This document shows, piece by piece, positions 33,350 through 41,292 of a stretch of 64,000 bases of DNA (positions are counted from its first letter, which is position 1; each line of letters opens with the position of its first letter). The DNA comes from Streptomyces sp. DH5 (GTDB lineage Bacteria; Actinomycetota; Actinomycetes; Streptomycetales; Streptomycetaceae): the NCBI RefSeq assembly GCF_020873915.1, contig NZ_JAHWGP010000014.1:101634-165633 (forward strand), given 5' to 3'. The notes beneath the pieces were generated by a model, which saw only the letters and a list, made by a program, of their open reading frames with translations, was not told the DNA's origin and searched no databases. The translations under genes were made by a program, and so were the position numbers.

Positions 33350-33369
33350 AGGGCACATCCAGGGCACAT
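33350..33369. repeat. paired AGGGCACAT direct repeats, right end (arm-site candidate)
   Basis: AGGGCACAT at 33350 and 33361, 11-bp period, same orientation as the left pair at 22645-22664. It lies about 110 bp from attR. In the excised circle the pairs would flank the att core. Confidence 0.6.
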
Positions 33370-33477
33370 GAGCCTGGAAAACGGTGTTGAACCGTGAGAA
33401 CCACGGAGGGGAATTTTCGCAGGTCAGCACCATTCTCGCCGCAAAGCCCCAGGTCAGTACCCCGCCACTCCCATTCG

Positions 33478-33552
33478 CTGCACGAGTGGCAGGACTTCTC
33501 ACACCGGCTGCACGAGGCGGGGCATCAGGCGTACTGCCTGGTGTGGCCCTGA
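33478..33552 (+). other. attR: right copy of the 75-bp att repeat
   Basis: The copy encodes the same final 24 residues and stop as the gene ending at 22567, but has no gene in front of it. All four base differences from attL are synonymous (Ser AGC/TCA, His CAC/CAT). This is most likely the host gene's original 3' end displaced by integration. Confidence 0.85.
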
Positions 33553-33574
33553 GCATCCGGGTCGCGGTGAGGGT

Positions 33575-33603
33575 GGGCGGGGTCTTCGGACCTCGCCCCT
33601 TTT
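33575..33603. terminator. terminator of the displaced 3' gene end
   Basis: GGGCGGGGTC, TTCG loop and GACCTCGCCC with TTTTC, the counterpart of the terminator at 22588 with two base changes. It now follows attR and is probably the original chromosomal terminator. Confidence 0.7.
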
Positions 33604-33821
33604 CGTGCCGTCCGCTCCGGCCGGCCGCGGACACTCTCGCCGACCTGCGCGGCGTCCGCCGGCTCGGCTGACCCGCCAGGGGGAACCGTGCGGGCCCGTG
33701 GCTGTGAGCGGTGGCCGGAAAGCGCCCTTCGTGAACAGACTGAGGACAACGTCTGTGCTCGTCGCCCGACACGGGGTACCCCAGCGGCGCGCGAGTCCCC
33801 CTCACCCCCGGAGGCAGCCCC

Positions 33822-35021
33822 GTGACGTTCAATCCCCTGGAACAGCGGGGTATCCCGCTGGACCGCCAGCTGCGTAGCTGGCGCGAGCTGAACGTGGACC
33901 CGATCGACCCGGACCACTGCGACCCGTACACCCGGTGCCGGATCATCACGATGAACGGGATCGAGGTGGAGGCGATCCTGTTCAGCCACCAGCTCGCCCG
34001 GCACACGCCCGATCCCGAGATCAAGCGGCAGCTGGCCCGGGTGCGCTACATCGAGGCGCAGCAGCAGAAGGTCGTCAACTGGCTGCTCCCGGGTGTCTCC
34101 TCGGTGCTGGAGACGACCATCGCCTACGAGCAGGTCGCGGTGGACCTGACGGCGTGGGTGGCGCGGATGGAGCCGGACCCGTACCTGAAGCAGGCGTACC
34201 AGTTCGGTGTGCTGGAGGACTTCGACCACCTGTACCGGTACGCGAACCTGTACGAGATGATCGAGCACCGCAAGGCCGAGTCGATCGTCGACAACCTGAC
34301 CGAGGTCATGCCGGGCCGGCCCACGCGGTTCCACCACCGCGACCCGGTCGACAACGTGCGCGACCCGTACGCCAAGGACGAGACGAACCCGCTGTCCAAG
34401 CTGCACGCGCTGACGATCATGTCGGCGGAGCAGCAGACCATGAACTTCTACATGAACACCGGCCCCACCTACATGGAGCCGATCGCCCGTCAGCTCTACC
34501 AGGAGATCGGGCTGATCGAGGAGGAGCACGTCACCCACTACGAGTCCCTCGTGGACCCGGGTGAGACGTGGTGGGAGCAGCTCGTCAACCACGAGTACAA
34601 CGAGTGCTACCTGTACTACTCCTTCATGGAGCAGGAGAGCGACCCGAAGGTCAGGGCGATCTGGGAGCTGCACCTGAACATGGAGCTGGAGCACCTGCAC
34701 GCCGCCTGCGACCTGATGCGCCGCCACGACGGGCGTGACCCCGCCTCCGTGCTGGCGCCCGAGCTGCCCAACGTGCTGACCTTCGAGCCGAACAAGGGCT
34801 ACCTGCGGGAGCTGCTGGACACCCAGATGGACCTGACCACGCTGGGCGCCGGCTACGTGCGTGAGGCGCACGAGCGGTTCGAGCGGATGCAGGAGCAGAT
34901 CCACGGCGGGGAGGCACCGCCGAGCGACCGGGTGATGACCGAGCACGACGAGATGTTCGGCCGCGAGTACCGCGTCCAGACCGAGGGCGAACACCCCGAC
35001 CCCGCACAGCGCGAGAAGTAG
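33822..35021 (+). CDS. ferritin-like hypothetical protein
   Basis: A 399-residue, helix-rich protein without signal peptide. Segments with Glu/His spacing typical of ferritin-like metal sites include EQVAVDLTAWVARME, EEEHVTHYESL (about residue 230) and NMELEHLHAACD (about 286). I judge it ferritin-like on this basis; no function is known to me. The GTG at 33822 follows GGAGGCAGCCCC. It is followed 12 bp later by a hemerythrin gene, so the two form an operon, and both point to iron binding or oxidative stress. The 269-bp stretch before it, past attR, has no gene. Confidence 0.75.
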   Translation: MTFNPLEQRGIPLDRQLRSWRELNVDPIDPDHCDPYTRCRIITMNGIEVEAILFSHQLARHTPDPEIKRQLARVRYIEAQQQKVVNWLLPGVSSVLETTIAYEQVAVDLTAWVARMEPDPYLKQAYQFGVLEDFDHLYRYANLYEMIEHRKAESIVDNLTEVMPGRPTRFHHRDPVDNVRDPYAKDETNPLSKLHALTIMSAEQQTMNFYMNTGPTYMEPIARQLYQEIGLIEEEHVTHYESLVDPGETWWEQLVNHEYNECYLYYSFMEQESDPKVRAIWELHLNMELEHLHAACDLMRRHDGRDPASVLAPELPNVLTFEPNKGYLRELLDTQMDLTTLGAGYVREAHERFERMQEQIHGGEAPPSDRVMTEHDEMFGREYRVQTEGEHPDPAQREK

Positions 35022-35033
35022 GGGAGGGCCGAC

Positions 35034-35624
35034 ATGTCCGAGCTGCGGACCCCGCACGCCGGGGACGACATGGCCGAGGACGACGACGTCGTCGCGCTGC
35101 TGATGCGTCAGCACGGTGACATCCGTAACCTCTTCGACGAGGTCGAGGCGGCCACGGGTGAGGAACGCCGGGACGCGTTCCACCGCCTGGTGCGGCTGCT
35201 GGCCGTGCACGAGACCGCCGAGGAAGAGGTCGTCCACCCGTTCGCCCGGAAGGGTTTCCCCGGTGGCGAGCAGGTGGTGAAGGACCGGCTCGCCGAGGAG
35301 AAGGCGGCCAAGGAGACACTGGCCGCCCTCGACGAACTGGACACCGACGACCCGACGTTCATGCCCCAGCTGCTCAAGCTGCGCAAGGACGTCCAGGAGC
35401 ACGCACGCGCCGAGGAGCGCTACGAGTTCACCCATATCCGCCGCAGCGCCGACGTCACCGCCCTGGCCGCGATGGCGAAGGCCCTCAAGGCCGCCGAGGC
35501 CATGGCCCCCACCCGGCCGCACCCGGGCGTCGAGAGCGGGGCGAAGAACATGGCCCTCGGACCGGTCGCCGCCCTCATGGACCGCACCAAGGACACCGTC
35601 CGCAAGGCCATGGGCAAGGGCTGA
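35034..35624 (+). CDS. hemerythrin domain protein
   Basis: A 196-residue protein with a four-helix hemerythrin-like domain (about residues 18-150): LLMRQHGDIRNLFDEVE, RLLAVHETAEEEVVHPF and LRKDVQEHARAEERYEF, giving the His/Glu ligands of a diiron site. The C terminus has MAPTRPHPGVESG, a motif shared with the other hemerythrin-like protein at 40363-41046. Likely role: O2/NO or iron sensing or stress protection in the cytosol. It lies in an operon with the ferritin-like gene and is followed by a perfect GTCCC palindrome that should act as terminator. Confidence 0.88.
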   Translation: MSELRTPHAGDDMAEDDDVVALLMRQHGDIRNLFDEVEAATGEERRDAFHRLVRLLAVHETAEEEVVHPFARKGFPGGEQVVKDRLAEEKAAKETLAALDELDTDDPTFMPQLLKLRKDVQEHARAEERYEFTHIRRSADVTALAAMAKALKAAEAMAPTRPHPGVESGAKNMALGPVAALMDRTKDTVRKAMGKG

Positions 35625-35655
35625 CGACGCTTCCCCGGCCCGGCGGGACACCCGT

Positions 35656-35691
35656 CCCGTCCCGTCCCGTCCCGGGACGGGACGGGACGGG
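35656..35691. terminator. 36-bp perfect palindrome of GTCCC units
   Basis: Four GTCCC units directly abut their complements, giving a loopless 18-bp arm. It lies 31 bp after the hemerythrin stop and probably forms a terminator hairpin or cruciform; there is no T-run. Confidence 0.55.
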
Positions 35692-35746
35692 GGCCCGGCG
35701 TCGTGAACCGGCGTTTGTTCCCCGCCGCCGGGGGGACCCAGCGCGC

Positions 35747-36763
35747 ATGAGCGAAAAGCCGGCTCGCCGCCGTACGGGCCAGAACCGGATGCTGTGGCTG
35801 CTCGACGCCCTCGAGCGTGATCCCAGGGCGGACGCGACGATCGACAAGCTGACCAGGAGGGTGCGGGCCCTCCCGCTGGGCCGCGCCCGGGACGCCCTGC
35901 ACGGCAGGTGGCTCGGCCATCCCGCGCACCCCTTGATGGTGCAGGTGCCGATCGGCAGCTGGATGTCCGCTGCCGTGCTCGACCTGTGGCCCGGCCGTTC
36001 CCGGGAGGCCGGTCTCCTCGTGGGCGTCGGACTGGCGGCGGCCGGTCCCGCGGCGCTGGCGGGGGCGGTCGACTGGGCCGAACTGCGTCGCCCGCAGACA
36101 CGAGTGGGCCTGGTGCACGCCGTGGCCAACGCGACGGCCGTGGGACTGTACGGCGCCTCCCTCGTCTGCCGCCTCACCGGACGGGCCGGAGCGGGCCGCG
36201 CGTACGGCCTCCTCGGGCTGACGGCGGTCGGTGTGGGAGGCATGCTGGGCGGCCACCTGGCCTACCGGCAGGCTTCCGGCGCCAACCACGCCGAGGAGGT
36301 GCCGTACGTCGTCGGCGAGGGCTGGCACCGGATCGGCACGGTGGACGAGTTCCCCGCCGGCCGCCCCGTACGGCGTGCCGTGGACGACGTGCCGGTCCTG
36401 GTGGTGCGCGAGATCGGCGGGGCCTTCCACGCACTGGCCGAGCGGTGCAGTCATCTGGCGGGCCCGCTGTCCGAGGGCACGGTCTCCGACGGCTGCGTCA
36501 CGTGCCCCTGGCACGGCAGCGTCTTCCGGCTCTCGGACGGCTGGAACGTCCGCGGCCCCGCCACCGCGCCCCAGCCCGCCTTCGACACCCGTGTCGTCGA
36601 CGGGCACGTGGAGATCAGGCTGCGCCGTGCGGACGGGCCGGAGGCACCCGCCGGGCGCGGAGCGGATGCGGATGCGGATGCGGATGCGGCGGGAACACGG
36701 GCGGGGGCGGACGGGGCACGGCCGCGCCAGGAAGGGGACGACGGCCATGGGCGCACCGGCTGA
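35747..36763 (+). CDS. DUF2231 membrane-Rieske fusion protein
   Basis: A 338-residue protein. Residues 55-185 form a DUF2231-type four-helix membrane domain (GHPAHPLMVQVPIGSWMSAAVLDL start). Residues 195-295 are a Rieske [2Fe-2S] domain with CSHLAGPL (CxH) and CPWHGS (CxxH), as in ferredoxin subunits. The tail has a GCGGAT-type tandem repeat (ADADADAD). It should pass electrons at the inner face of the membrane; the partner is unknown. ATG 35747; the stop overlaps the DUF1360 gene by 17 bp. This domain pair is seen in actinobacteria near stress genes. Confidence 0.88.
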   Translation: MSEKPARRRTGQNRMLWLLDALERDPRADATIDKLTRRVRALPLGRARDALHGRWLGHPAHPLMVQVPIGSWMSAAVLDLWPGRSREAGLLVGVGLAAAGPAALAGAVDWAELRRPQTRVGLVHAVANATAVGLYGASLVCRLTGRAGAGRAYGLLGLTAVGVGGMLGGHLAYRQASGANHAEEVPYVVGEGWHRIGTVDEFPAGRPVRRAVDDVPVLVVREIGGAFHALAERCSHLAGPLSEGTVSDGCVTCPWHGSVFRLSDGWNVRGPATAPQPAFDTRVVDGHVEIRLRRADGPEAPAGRGADADADADAAGTRAGADGARPRQEGDDGHGRTG

Positions 36764-37289
36764 CGGCCGTTTCGCGGAAGGTCTGAGGCGAAGGTGGCGA
36801 CGCACCGAACGCACGTACTCGGCGGAGGAGGACCGCCCGCTGCGCGGCTACCTGACCACCATGGCGGCTTTCGGCGTGTACACGGCGGGGTGGGCGACGG
36901 TGGTCGGGCTGCGCGGCCGCCCGCTGCCGGACCGGCCCCTGCCCTGGGACGTGGCACTGACCGCGGTGGCCACCTTCAGGCTGAGCCGGCTGCTGAGCAA
37001 GGCGTCGGTGACCAGCCCCCTGCGGGCCCCCTTCACCACGTTCCAGGGTCCGCAGGGACCGGCCGAGCTGCACGAGGAGGCGCGGTCCGAGGGCGCGAAG
37101 GACACGGTCGGCGAGCTGGTGACGTGCCCGTTCTGCATGAGCGTCTGGGTGGCCTCGACACTCACCGCCGGGCAGCTGCTCTGGCCGCGCGCCACCCGCA
37201 CCGCCATGGGGGCGCTGACCGCGCTGGCCGGCGCGGACGCCCTGCAGCTGACGTACGGCGCGCTGGTGGCCCGGACGACCGGCAAGTGA
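36747..37289 (+). CDS. DUF1360 family membrane protein
   Basis: A 180-residue protein. After a hydrophilic N terminus, helices lie at MAAFGVYTAGWATVVG, WDVALTAVATFRLSRLLS and further C-terminal, with the DUF1360 signature GELVTCPFCMSVWVAS (two cysteines, CPFC). DUF1360 proteins occur near sporulation and stress genes; function unknown, and the CxxC could bind metal or be redox-active. ATG 36747 has GAAGGGGACG upstream. It overlaps the end of the Rieske gene, so the two are coupled. Confidence 0.85.
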   Translation: MGAPADGRFAEGLRRRWRRTERTYSAEEDRPLRGYLTTMAAFGVYTAGWATVVGLRGRPLPDRPLPWDVALTAVATFRLSRLLSKASVTSPLRAPFTTFQGPQGPAELHEEARSEGAKDTVGELVTCPFCMSVWVASTLTAGQLLWPRATRTAMGALTALAGADALQLTYGALVARTTGK

Positions 37290-37349
37290 CCGACGGCGAC
37301 CCGCCCCGCCGGGACGCCGCGCCGTGTTCCGGCGGCCACGGCACGGCGG

Positions 37350-37904
37350 TCACCGTCCCCGGGGCAGGGGGCCCACGCCGGAACGGCGGCCGGGACGCAG
37401 CGCGGCGTGCCGTTGCCCCGGGCCGGGGCCCGAACGGGCGGCCAGCGCGTCGGCGACGGCGCCGGTGGCGAAGGCGTACACCGACTTGTGCAGCAGGTCG
37501 ACGACGAGTTCGCGGCGCGGCCAGGTCGGAGGCGGGGCGCCGACGCCGGTGGCGTTCTCCAGGATCTGGTCGGAGGTGACCCGGACGACGGCGAACTTCC
37601 CCGACGACCAGGGCCCCCGCAACCCGGCGTGTGCCATCACCGACCGCAGGATCCCGAGGAGAGCGCCCTGCCCCACGTGCATGGCCAGGTTCACCGGCAC
37701 GGGCTGACGGCTCGGGTGTTCCCGCATGCCGGCCAGGCGTTCCAGCGTGCGGGCGGGGACGTGGGAGTCGGGCCGGCCGGTCAGCCGTTGCTCCGCCTTC
37801 TCGCCCAGCGTCATCACCAGCACCCCGGTCGTACCGGCCAGCAGTCCCTGCCACAGCGCGCGCTTCATCATGCGGCGGCGAGTACCCAGGGCTCGCCGGG
37901 CCAC
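37350..37904 (-). CDS. hypothetical membrane protein
   Basis: A 184-residue protein from GTG 37904; ATG at 37871 or 37868 would also serve, giving MMKRALWQGLLAGTTGVLVMTLGEKAEQRL. Hydrophobic stretches occur at GLLAGTTGVLVMTLG and about residues 75-95 and 130-150. The pattern of small helices recalls DUF1440-like proteins, but I would not assign it. It is convergent with the DUF1360 gene and divergent from the gene at 38000, within the stress island. No signal peptide or catalytic motif seen. Confidence 0.65.
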   Translation of the reverse strand: MARRALGTRRRMMKRALWQGLLAGTTGVLVMTLGEKAEQRLTGRPDSHVPARTLERLAGMREHPSRQPVPVNLAMHVGQGALLGILRSVMAHAGLRGPWSSGKFAVVRVTSDQILENATGVGAPPPTWPRRELVVDLLHKSVYAFATGAVADALAARSGPGPGQRHAALRPGRRSGVGPLPRGR

Positions 37905-37999
37905 CTGCCCCCGCGCCTCGTCGTGGTCACCCGTTTCGCCGGCCGGACCGCGGAAACCCGGCGCCGGACGGTGACACGATCCCGAAGCGGAGGCAAGGG

Positions 38000-38464
38000 A
38001 TGCAGAAGGTGTGGTGGGCCGTACCGGTCGCGGTCGCCGGGGCGGCGGCCGTGCGGCGGGCCCGGCCGGCGCGCCGGGACGGGGAGCGGGCGGGTGATCG
38101 CTGGCTCACCGTGACGGTCAACCGGGCGCCCACGGACGTGGGTTCCGACGGGAAGCCGCCGCCGCCCCTGGACGGACTGGCGGACCGGATCGACGTACGG
38201 ATCCGGCCGGCACCGGGCGACCGCGGCACGGAACTGGGCGCGCGGTTCAAGGAGCCCGTGCCCGCGGAGTCCACCTCCGTGCCCTCGCGGCTGGCCGGGC
38301 AGGACCCGCGGCAGGAGCTGCGGCGCGCGCTGCGGGACGCGAAGTCGCTGCTGGAGGCCGGTGAGGTGCTGCGCCCCGACGCGCCGCCCACCACCCGTCC
38401 CACGCCCGGCGGCAAGCTGGTGGAGTTGTTCACCCGTCGCTCCGGTGGGGAGGGAGTGCTGTGA
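38000..38464 (+). CDS. hypothetical protein with N-terminal hydrophobic anchor
   Basis: A 154-residue protein: an N-terminal hydrophobic stretch (VWWAVPVAVAGAAAVRRARPARR) then a domain with WLTVTVNRAP, DVRIRPAPGDRGTELGARF and a helical end (DPRQELRRALRDAKSLLEAGEVL). The pattern looks like a small SRPBCC-type or polyketide-cyclase-like membrane protein, but I am unsure. ATG 38000 follows GGAGG. Its stop overlaps the dehydrogenase GTG (GTGA), so the three genes 38000-40340 form one translationally coupled operon. Confidence 0.7.
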   Translation: MQKVWWAVPVAVAGAAAVRRARPARRDGERAGDRWLTVTVNRAPTDVGSDGKPPPPLDGLADRIDVRIRPAPGDRGTELGARFKEPVPAESTSVPSRLAGQDPRQELRRALRDAKSLLEAGEVLRPDAPPTTRPTPGGKLVELFTRRSGGEGVL

Positions 38465-39648
38465 AGGCGCTGTGCTGGGAAGGCGTGAACAAGCTGTCCG
38501 TCGAGCAGGTCCCCGATCCGGAGCTGCGCAACGACCAGGACGTCGTCGTACGGCTGATCGCGGGCACCACCTGCGGCTCGGACCTGCACCTCATCGGCGG
38601 CTACATCCCGGGCATGCGCGCCGGTGACGTGATCGGCCACGAGTTCGTCGGCGAGGTCGTGGAGACCGGCTCCGCCGTGCGCCGGCACCGGGTCGGCGAC
38701 CGGGTCGTCGTCTGCTCGTTCGTCGGCTGCGGGCGTTGCTGGTACTGCGCCAACGACCTGTGGTCCCTGTGCGACAACACGAACACCAACCCGGGCATCG
38801 GCCAGGCCCTGTTCGGCTACGAGACCGCCGGCATCTTCGGCTACTCCCACGCCATGGGCGGCCTGCGCGGCAGCCACGCCGAGTACGTCCGCGTCCCCTT
38901 CGCCGACTACGGCGCGTTCAAGGTGCCCGAGGGCATCGACGACACCAGCGCCCTGTTCGTCTCGGACTCGGTCCCCACCGGCTGGATGGGCGCCGACCTC
39001 GCCGGCGTGAAGCCCGGCGACGTCGTCGCCGTCTGGGGCTGCGGCGCGGTCGGGCAGATGGCCGCCAGGGCCGCGATCCTCAAGGGCGCCGAGCGGGTCG
39101 TCTCGATCGACCGGATCCCCGAGCGGCTCGCCATGACGGAGCGGTACGCCGAATCCGAGACGCTCGACTACACCACCACCGACGTCGCCGCCGAACTGCG
39201 CGAACGCACCGGCGGTCGCGGCCCCGACGTGTGCATCGAGGCCGTCGGCATGGAAGCGCACGGCGACGGTCCCATGCACCTGTACGACCAGGCCAAGCAG
39301 CAGCTGCGCCTCCAGACCGACCGGTCCACCGCCGTACGCCAGGCCGTCCACGCCTGCCGCAAGGGCGGCACGGTCTTCGTACTGGGCGTCTTCGCGGGCG
39401 CCGTCGACAAGTTCCCCCTCGGCGCCGTGATCAACAAGGGTCTCACCGTGCGCGGCGCCCAGATGCACGGCCAGCGCTACATCCCGATGCTGCTCGACCG
39501 GCTCGCCGCGGGCGAGATCGAGACGGCCCACCTGGCGACCCACGTCCTCTCGCTGGACGAGGCGGCCACGGCGTACGACATGTTCAAGGAGAAGACCGAC
39601 GGCTGCGTACGCGCCGTCATCCGCCCCGACCACCGAGGTACCGCGTGA
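38461..39648 (+). CDS. zinc-dependent alcohol dehydrogenase (FDH-like)
   Basis: A 395-residue medium-chain dehydrogenase. Catalytic zinc ligands: Cys38 in TTCGSDLHLIGG and GHEFVGEVVE; structural zinc loop CGRCWYCANDLWSLC; nucleotide fold VWGCGAVGQMAARAAILKGAERVVSIDR. Insertions and NTNPGIGQALFGYETAGIFGYSH resemble glutathione-independent formaldehyde dehydrogenases. It oxidises an alcohol or aldehyde with NAD in the cytosol; the substrate is not certain. Start GTG overlaps the previous stop, and its own stop overlaps the following gene (GTGA). Operon with a small membrane protein and a catalase-like protein suggests stress detoxification. Confidence 0.88.
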   Translation: MKALCWEGVNKLSVEQVPDPELRNDQDVVVRLIAGTTCGSDLHLIGGYIPGMRAGDVIGHEFVGEVVETGSAVRRHRVGDRVVVCSFVGCGRCWYCANDLWSLCDNTNTNPGIGQALFGYETAGIFGYSHAMGGLRGSHAEYVRVPFADYGAFKVPEGIDDTSALFVSDSVPTGWMGADLAGVKPGDVVAVWGCGAVGQMAARAAILKGAERVVSIDRIPERLAMTERYAESETLDYTTTDVAAELRERTGGRGPDVCIEAVGMEAHGDGPMHLYDQAKQQLRLQTDRSTAVRQAVHACRKGGTVFVLGVFAGAVDKFPLGAVINKGLTVRGAQMHGQRYIPMLLDRLAAGEIETAHLATHVLSLDEAATAYDMFKEKTDGCVRAVIRPDHRGTA

Positions 39649-40340
39649 GCGTCCGGTGGGCCGCTCACCGGGTCGCCGGGCGTCTGGCCAGGTGGCGCTC
39701 GGCACCGGCCCTGCACCCCCACGGGGTGCTGTGCTCGGGAACGCTGAGCGTGACCGGCCGGGCGGACGGCGGCTGGGGCGCGTCCTGGCTGGACCGGCCC
39801 GGCACCTACCCGGCGACGGTGCGCTGGTCCCGGGCCCTCGGCCTGCCCCGGCCGCTGCCGGACGGCCTGGGCCTGGCCGTCCGGGTCGAGGACGCCGACG
39901 GCCCCGGTCACCCGCTCGACCTGCTGTTCACGTCCAGCCGCTCCGGCCGCCTCGGCCGCCACCTGCCGCTGCTGCGGCCGGACGCCCTGAGCGGGCCGTA
40001 CTCCACCCTGCTGTCCTACCGGGCGGGTGACCGCGAACGGGTCCTGGCGGCCTTCCCCGTTCCCGGCCCGGACGACGCCCTGCCGACCCTGTGGCAGCAG
40101 CTCCTCCGCGGCCCCGTCCGCTTCGAGCTGCGCGCGGCCGCCTCCGGCGAGCCGTGGCGCACGTTCGCCACGCTGTCCCTGGAGGCCGTCCGGCCGGTCC
40201 CGGCCACCGGCACCGTGTCCTACGACCCCTACGCCCACGCCCTGCCCGGCCTGCACCCCACCGGGCGACTGCGCCGGCTGCGCGAGGCCGCGTACGCCGG
40301 CTCCCGCCACGGACGGACCGGCGGCGGGCGCGGCGCGTGA
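39645..40340 (+). CDS. catalase-superfamily-like hypothetical protein
   Basis: A 231-residue protein with LHPHGVLCSGTLSVTG, YPATVRWSRALGLPRPLPDGLGLAVRVEDADG and LLFTSSRSGRLGRHLPLL, which recalls the heme-less, catalase-related fold of some actinobacterial proteins. The heme Tyr of true catalases cannot be located, so activity is unknown. GTG 39645 overlaps the dehydrogenase stop. The gene ends the three-gene operon and is convergent with the second hemerythrin gene. The assignment is moderate: the gene is real, the family by resemblance only. Confidence 0.62.
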   Translation: MSVRWAAHRVAGRLARWRSAPALHPHGVLCSGTLSVTGRADGGWGASWLDRPGTYPATVRWSRALGLPRPLPDGLGLAVRVEDADGPGHPLDLLFTSSRSGRLGRHLPLLRPDALSGPYSTLLSYRAGDRERVLAAFPVPGPDDALPTLWQQLLRGPVRFELRAAASGEPWRTFATLSLEAVRPVPATGTVSYDPYAHALPGLHPTGRLRRLREAAYAGSRHGRTGGGRGA

Positions 40341-40362
40341 CCGACGAGGCTGGCGGGGAAGG

Positions 40363-41046
40363 TCAGTCGCGCCGGTGACGACGGGCGGCACGGACCACGC
40401 CGAAGAGGATGCCCGCGGCTCCTGCCGCGCCGCAGGCCGACAGGGCGGCGCGGCGGGCGGCGGGGCCGCCGGCCGGCGCGAGGTCGCGCAGCCGGTCGAA
40501 AACGCTGAGGGGGACGCCCCGCAGCGCGTTGCCCGGCGGGCGCCGCGGGACGCCGGGGTGCGGGCGGGTCGGAGCGGTTGCCCGCACCGCCTCCCACGCG
40601 GCGCCGATCCGCCGCAGCCGGCGGTCACCGAACGCGTCCCGCAGGCGGGGCAGCAGCTCGTCCTCCTCGTCCCGGATGTCCTGCCGGATGAGGGTGAACG
40701 CCTGCTGGATCCACTCGGAGCGCCGGGGGTCGTCGGGCGACTTCTCGACCCGGGCCACCAGATCGTTGATCGCCTGGTGCTCCTCCTCCACGCGGCCGGT
40801 CAGTTCCTCGCCGTGGGAGGCCACACGGCGCAGGACGGGCCACAGGACGGTCTCCTCCGCGAAGGCGTGGCTGAACACCAGCTGGACGATGTGCTGCCAC
40901 AGTGCGTCGCGCTCTTCGTCCGCACCACAGGCCGGCCAGCGGTTCATCATCGTGTCGAGCCGGGCGTGGTCCCTGCGCTGGCGCATCAGGATGCTGCCGT
41001 CGCCTCCCAGCTCCGCGGCGTCCCGGCGGCTGATCGATACGGTCAC
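40363..41046 (-). CDS. hemerythrin domain protein with C-terminal hydrophobic tail
   Basis: A 227-residue protein: hemerythrin-like domain (MRQRRDHARLDTMM, VFSHAFAEETVLWP, EEEHQAINDL and IRDEEDELLPRL) with His/Glu ligands, followed by TAPTRPHPGVPRR, a motif also present in the hemerythrin at 35034. The C terminus has a short hydrophobic run (AALSACGAAGAAGILFGVV) with basic residues, suggesting membrane attachment. GTG 41046 is chosen because AGGAG lies 5 bases upstream; a GTG at 41052 overlaps the ribosome site. Cytosolic diiron sensor or scavenger likely. Confidence 0.83.
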   Translation of the reverse strand: MTVSISRRDAAELGGDGSILMRQRRDHARLDTMMNRWPACGADEERDALWQHIVQLVFSHAFAEETVLWPVLRRVASHGEELTGRVEEEHQAINDLVARVEKSPDDPRRSEWIQQAFTLIRQDIRDEEDELLPRLRDAFGDRRLRRIGAAWEAVRATAPTRPHPGVPRRPPGNALRGVPLSVFDRLRDLAPAGGPAARRAALSACGAAGAAGILFGVVRAARRHRRD

Positions 41047-41292
41047 GGTCACTCCTGTCTCACGGTGGGTCCCTGGGCCCGGGTTCCCATCGAGGTGCGT
41101 GTCCCTCACTCGCACCGCATGCTGTCGGGCCCGTTTCGCGTGCCGGCGGCGCCCCCTCGGGTCGGACGGCCTCCGCTCCACCCCTACGTGACGCGCACCA
41201 CACCGTCCGGCTGGAACTCACCGGACGTGCCGTCCGACTGCCTGGACGATCCTCAGTTGCCGCTCACCACCGCCGAACATCCGGAGTCCGCT

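Larger units (their letters stand above)
22568..33552. mobile_element. integrative mobilizable element, about 11 kb
   Basis: The region between the two att copies carries a tyrosine integrase, XRE regulator, excisionase-like HTH gene, DUF3631 P-loop protein, MobC-like protein, relaxase and cargo (protease, lipoprotein, unknown genes, flavoprotein relic). The integration target is the 3' end of a protein-coding gene, not a tRNA. No TraB/FtsK translocase, type IV secretion or recognisable RepSA-type initiator is present, so I class it as mobilizable rather than self-transmissible; it differs in this from classical pSAM2-like elements. Confidence 0.85.

Noticed and set aside
33130-33390. Plus-strand frame across the two palindromes and arm-like repeats
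   Set aside because: No ribosome site or domain; better explained as regulatory and att-flanking DNA.
33525-36101. Long minus-strand open frame opposite the ferritin-like and hemerythrin genes
   Set aside because: Shadow of the plus-strand genes; no start context or domain.
38000-40340. Secondary metabolite gene cluster
   Set aside because: The dehydrogenase operon has no synthase, carrier or tailoring genes; nothing in the window indicates a biosynthetic cluster.
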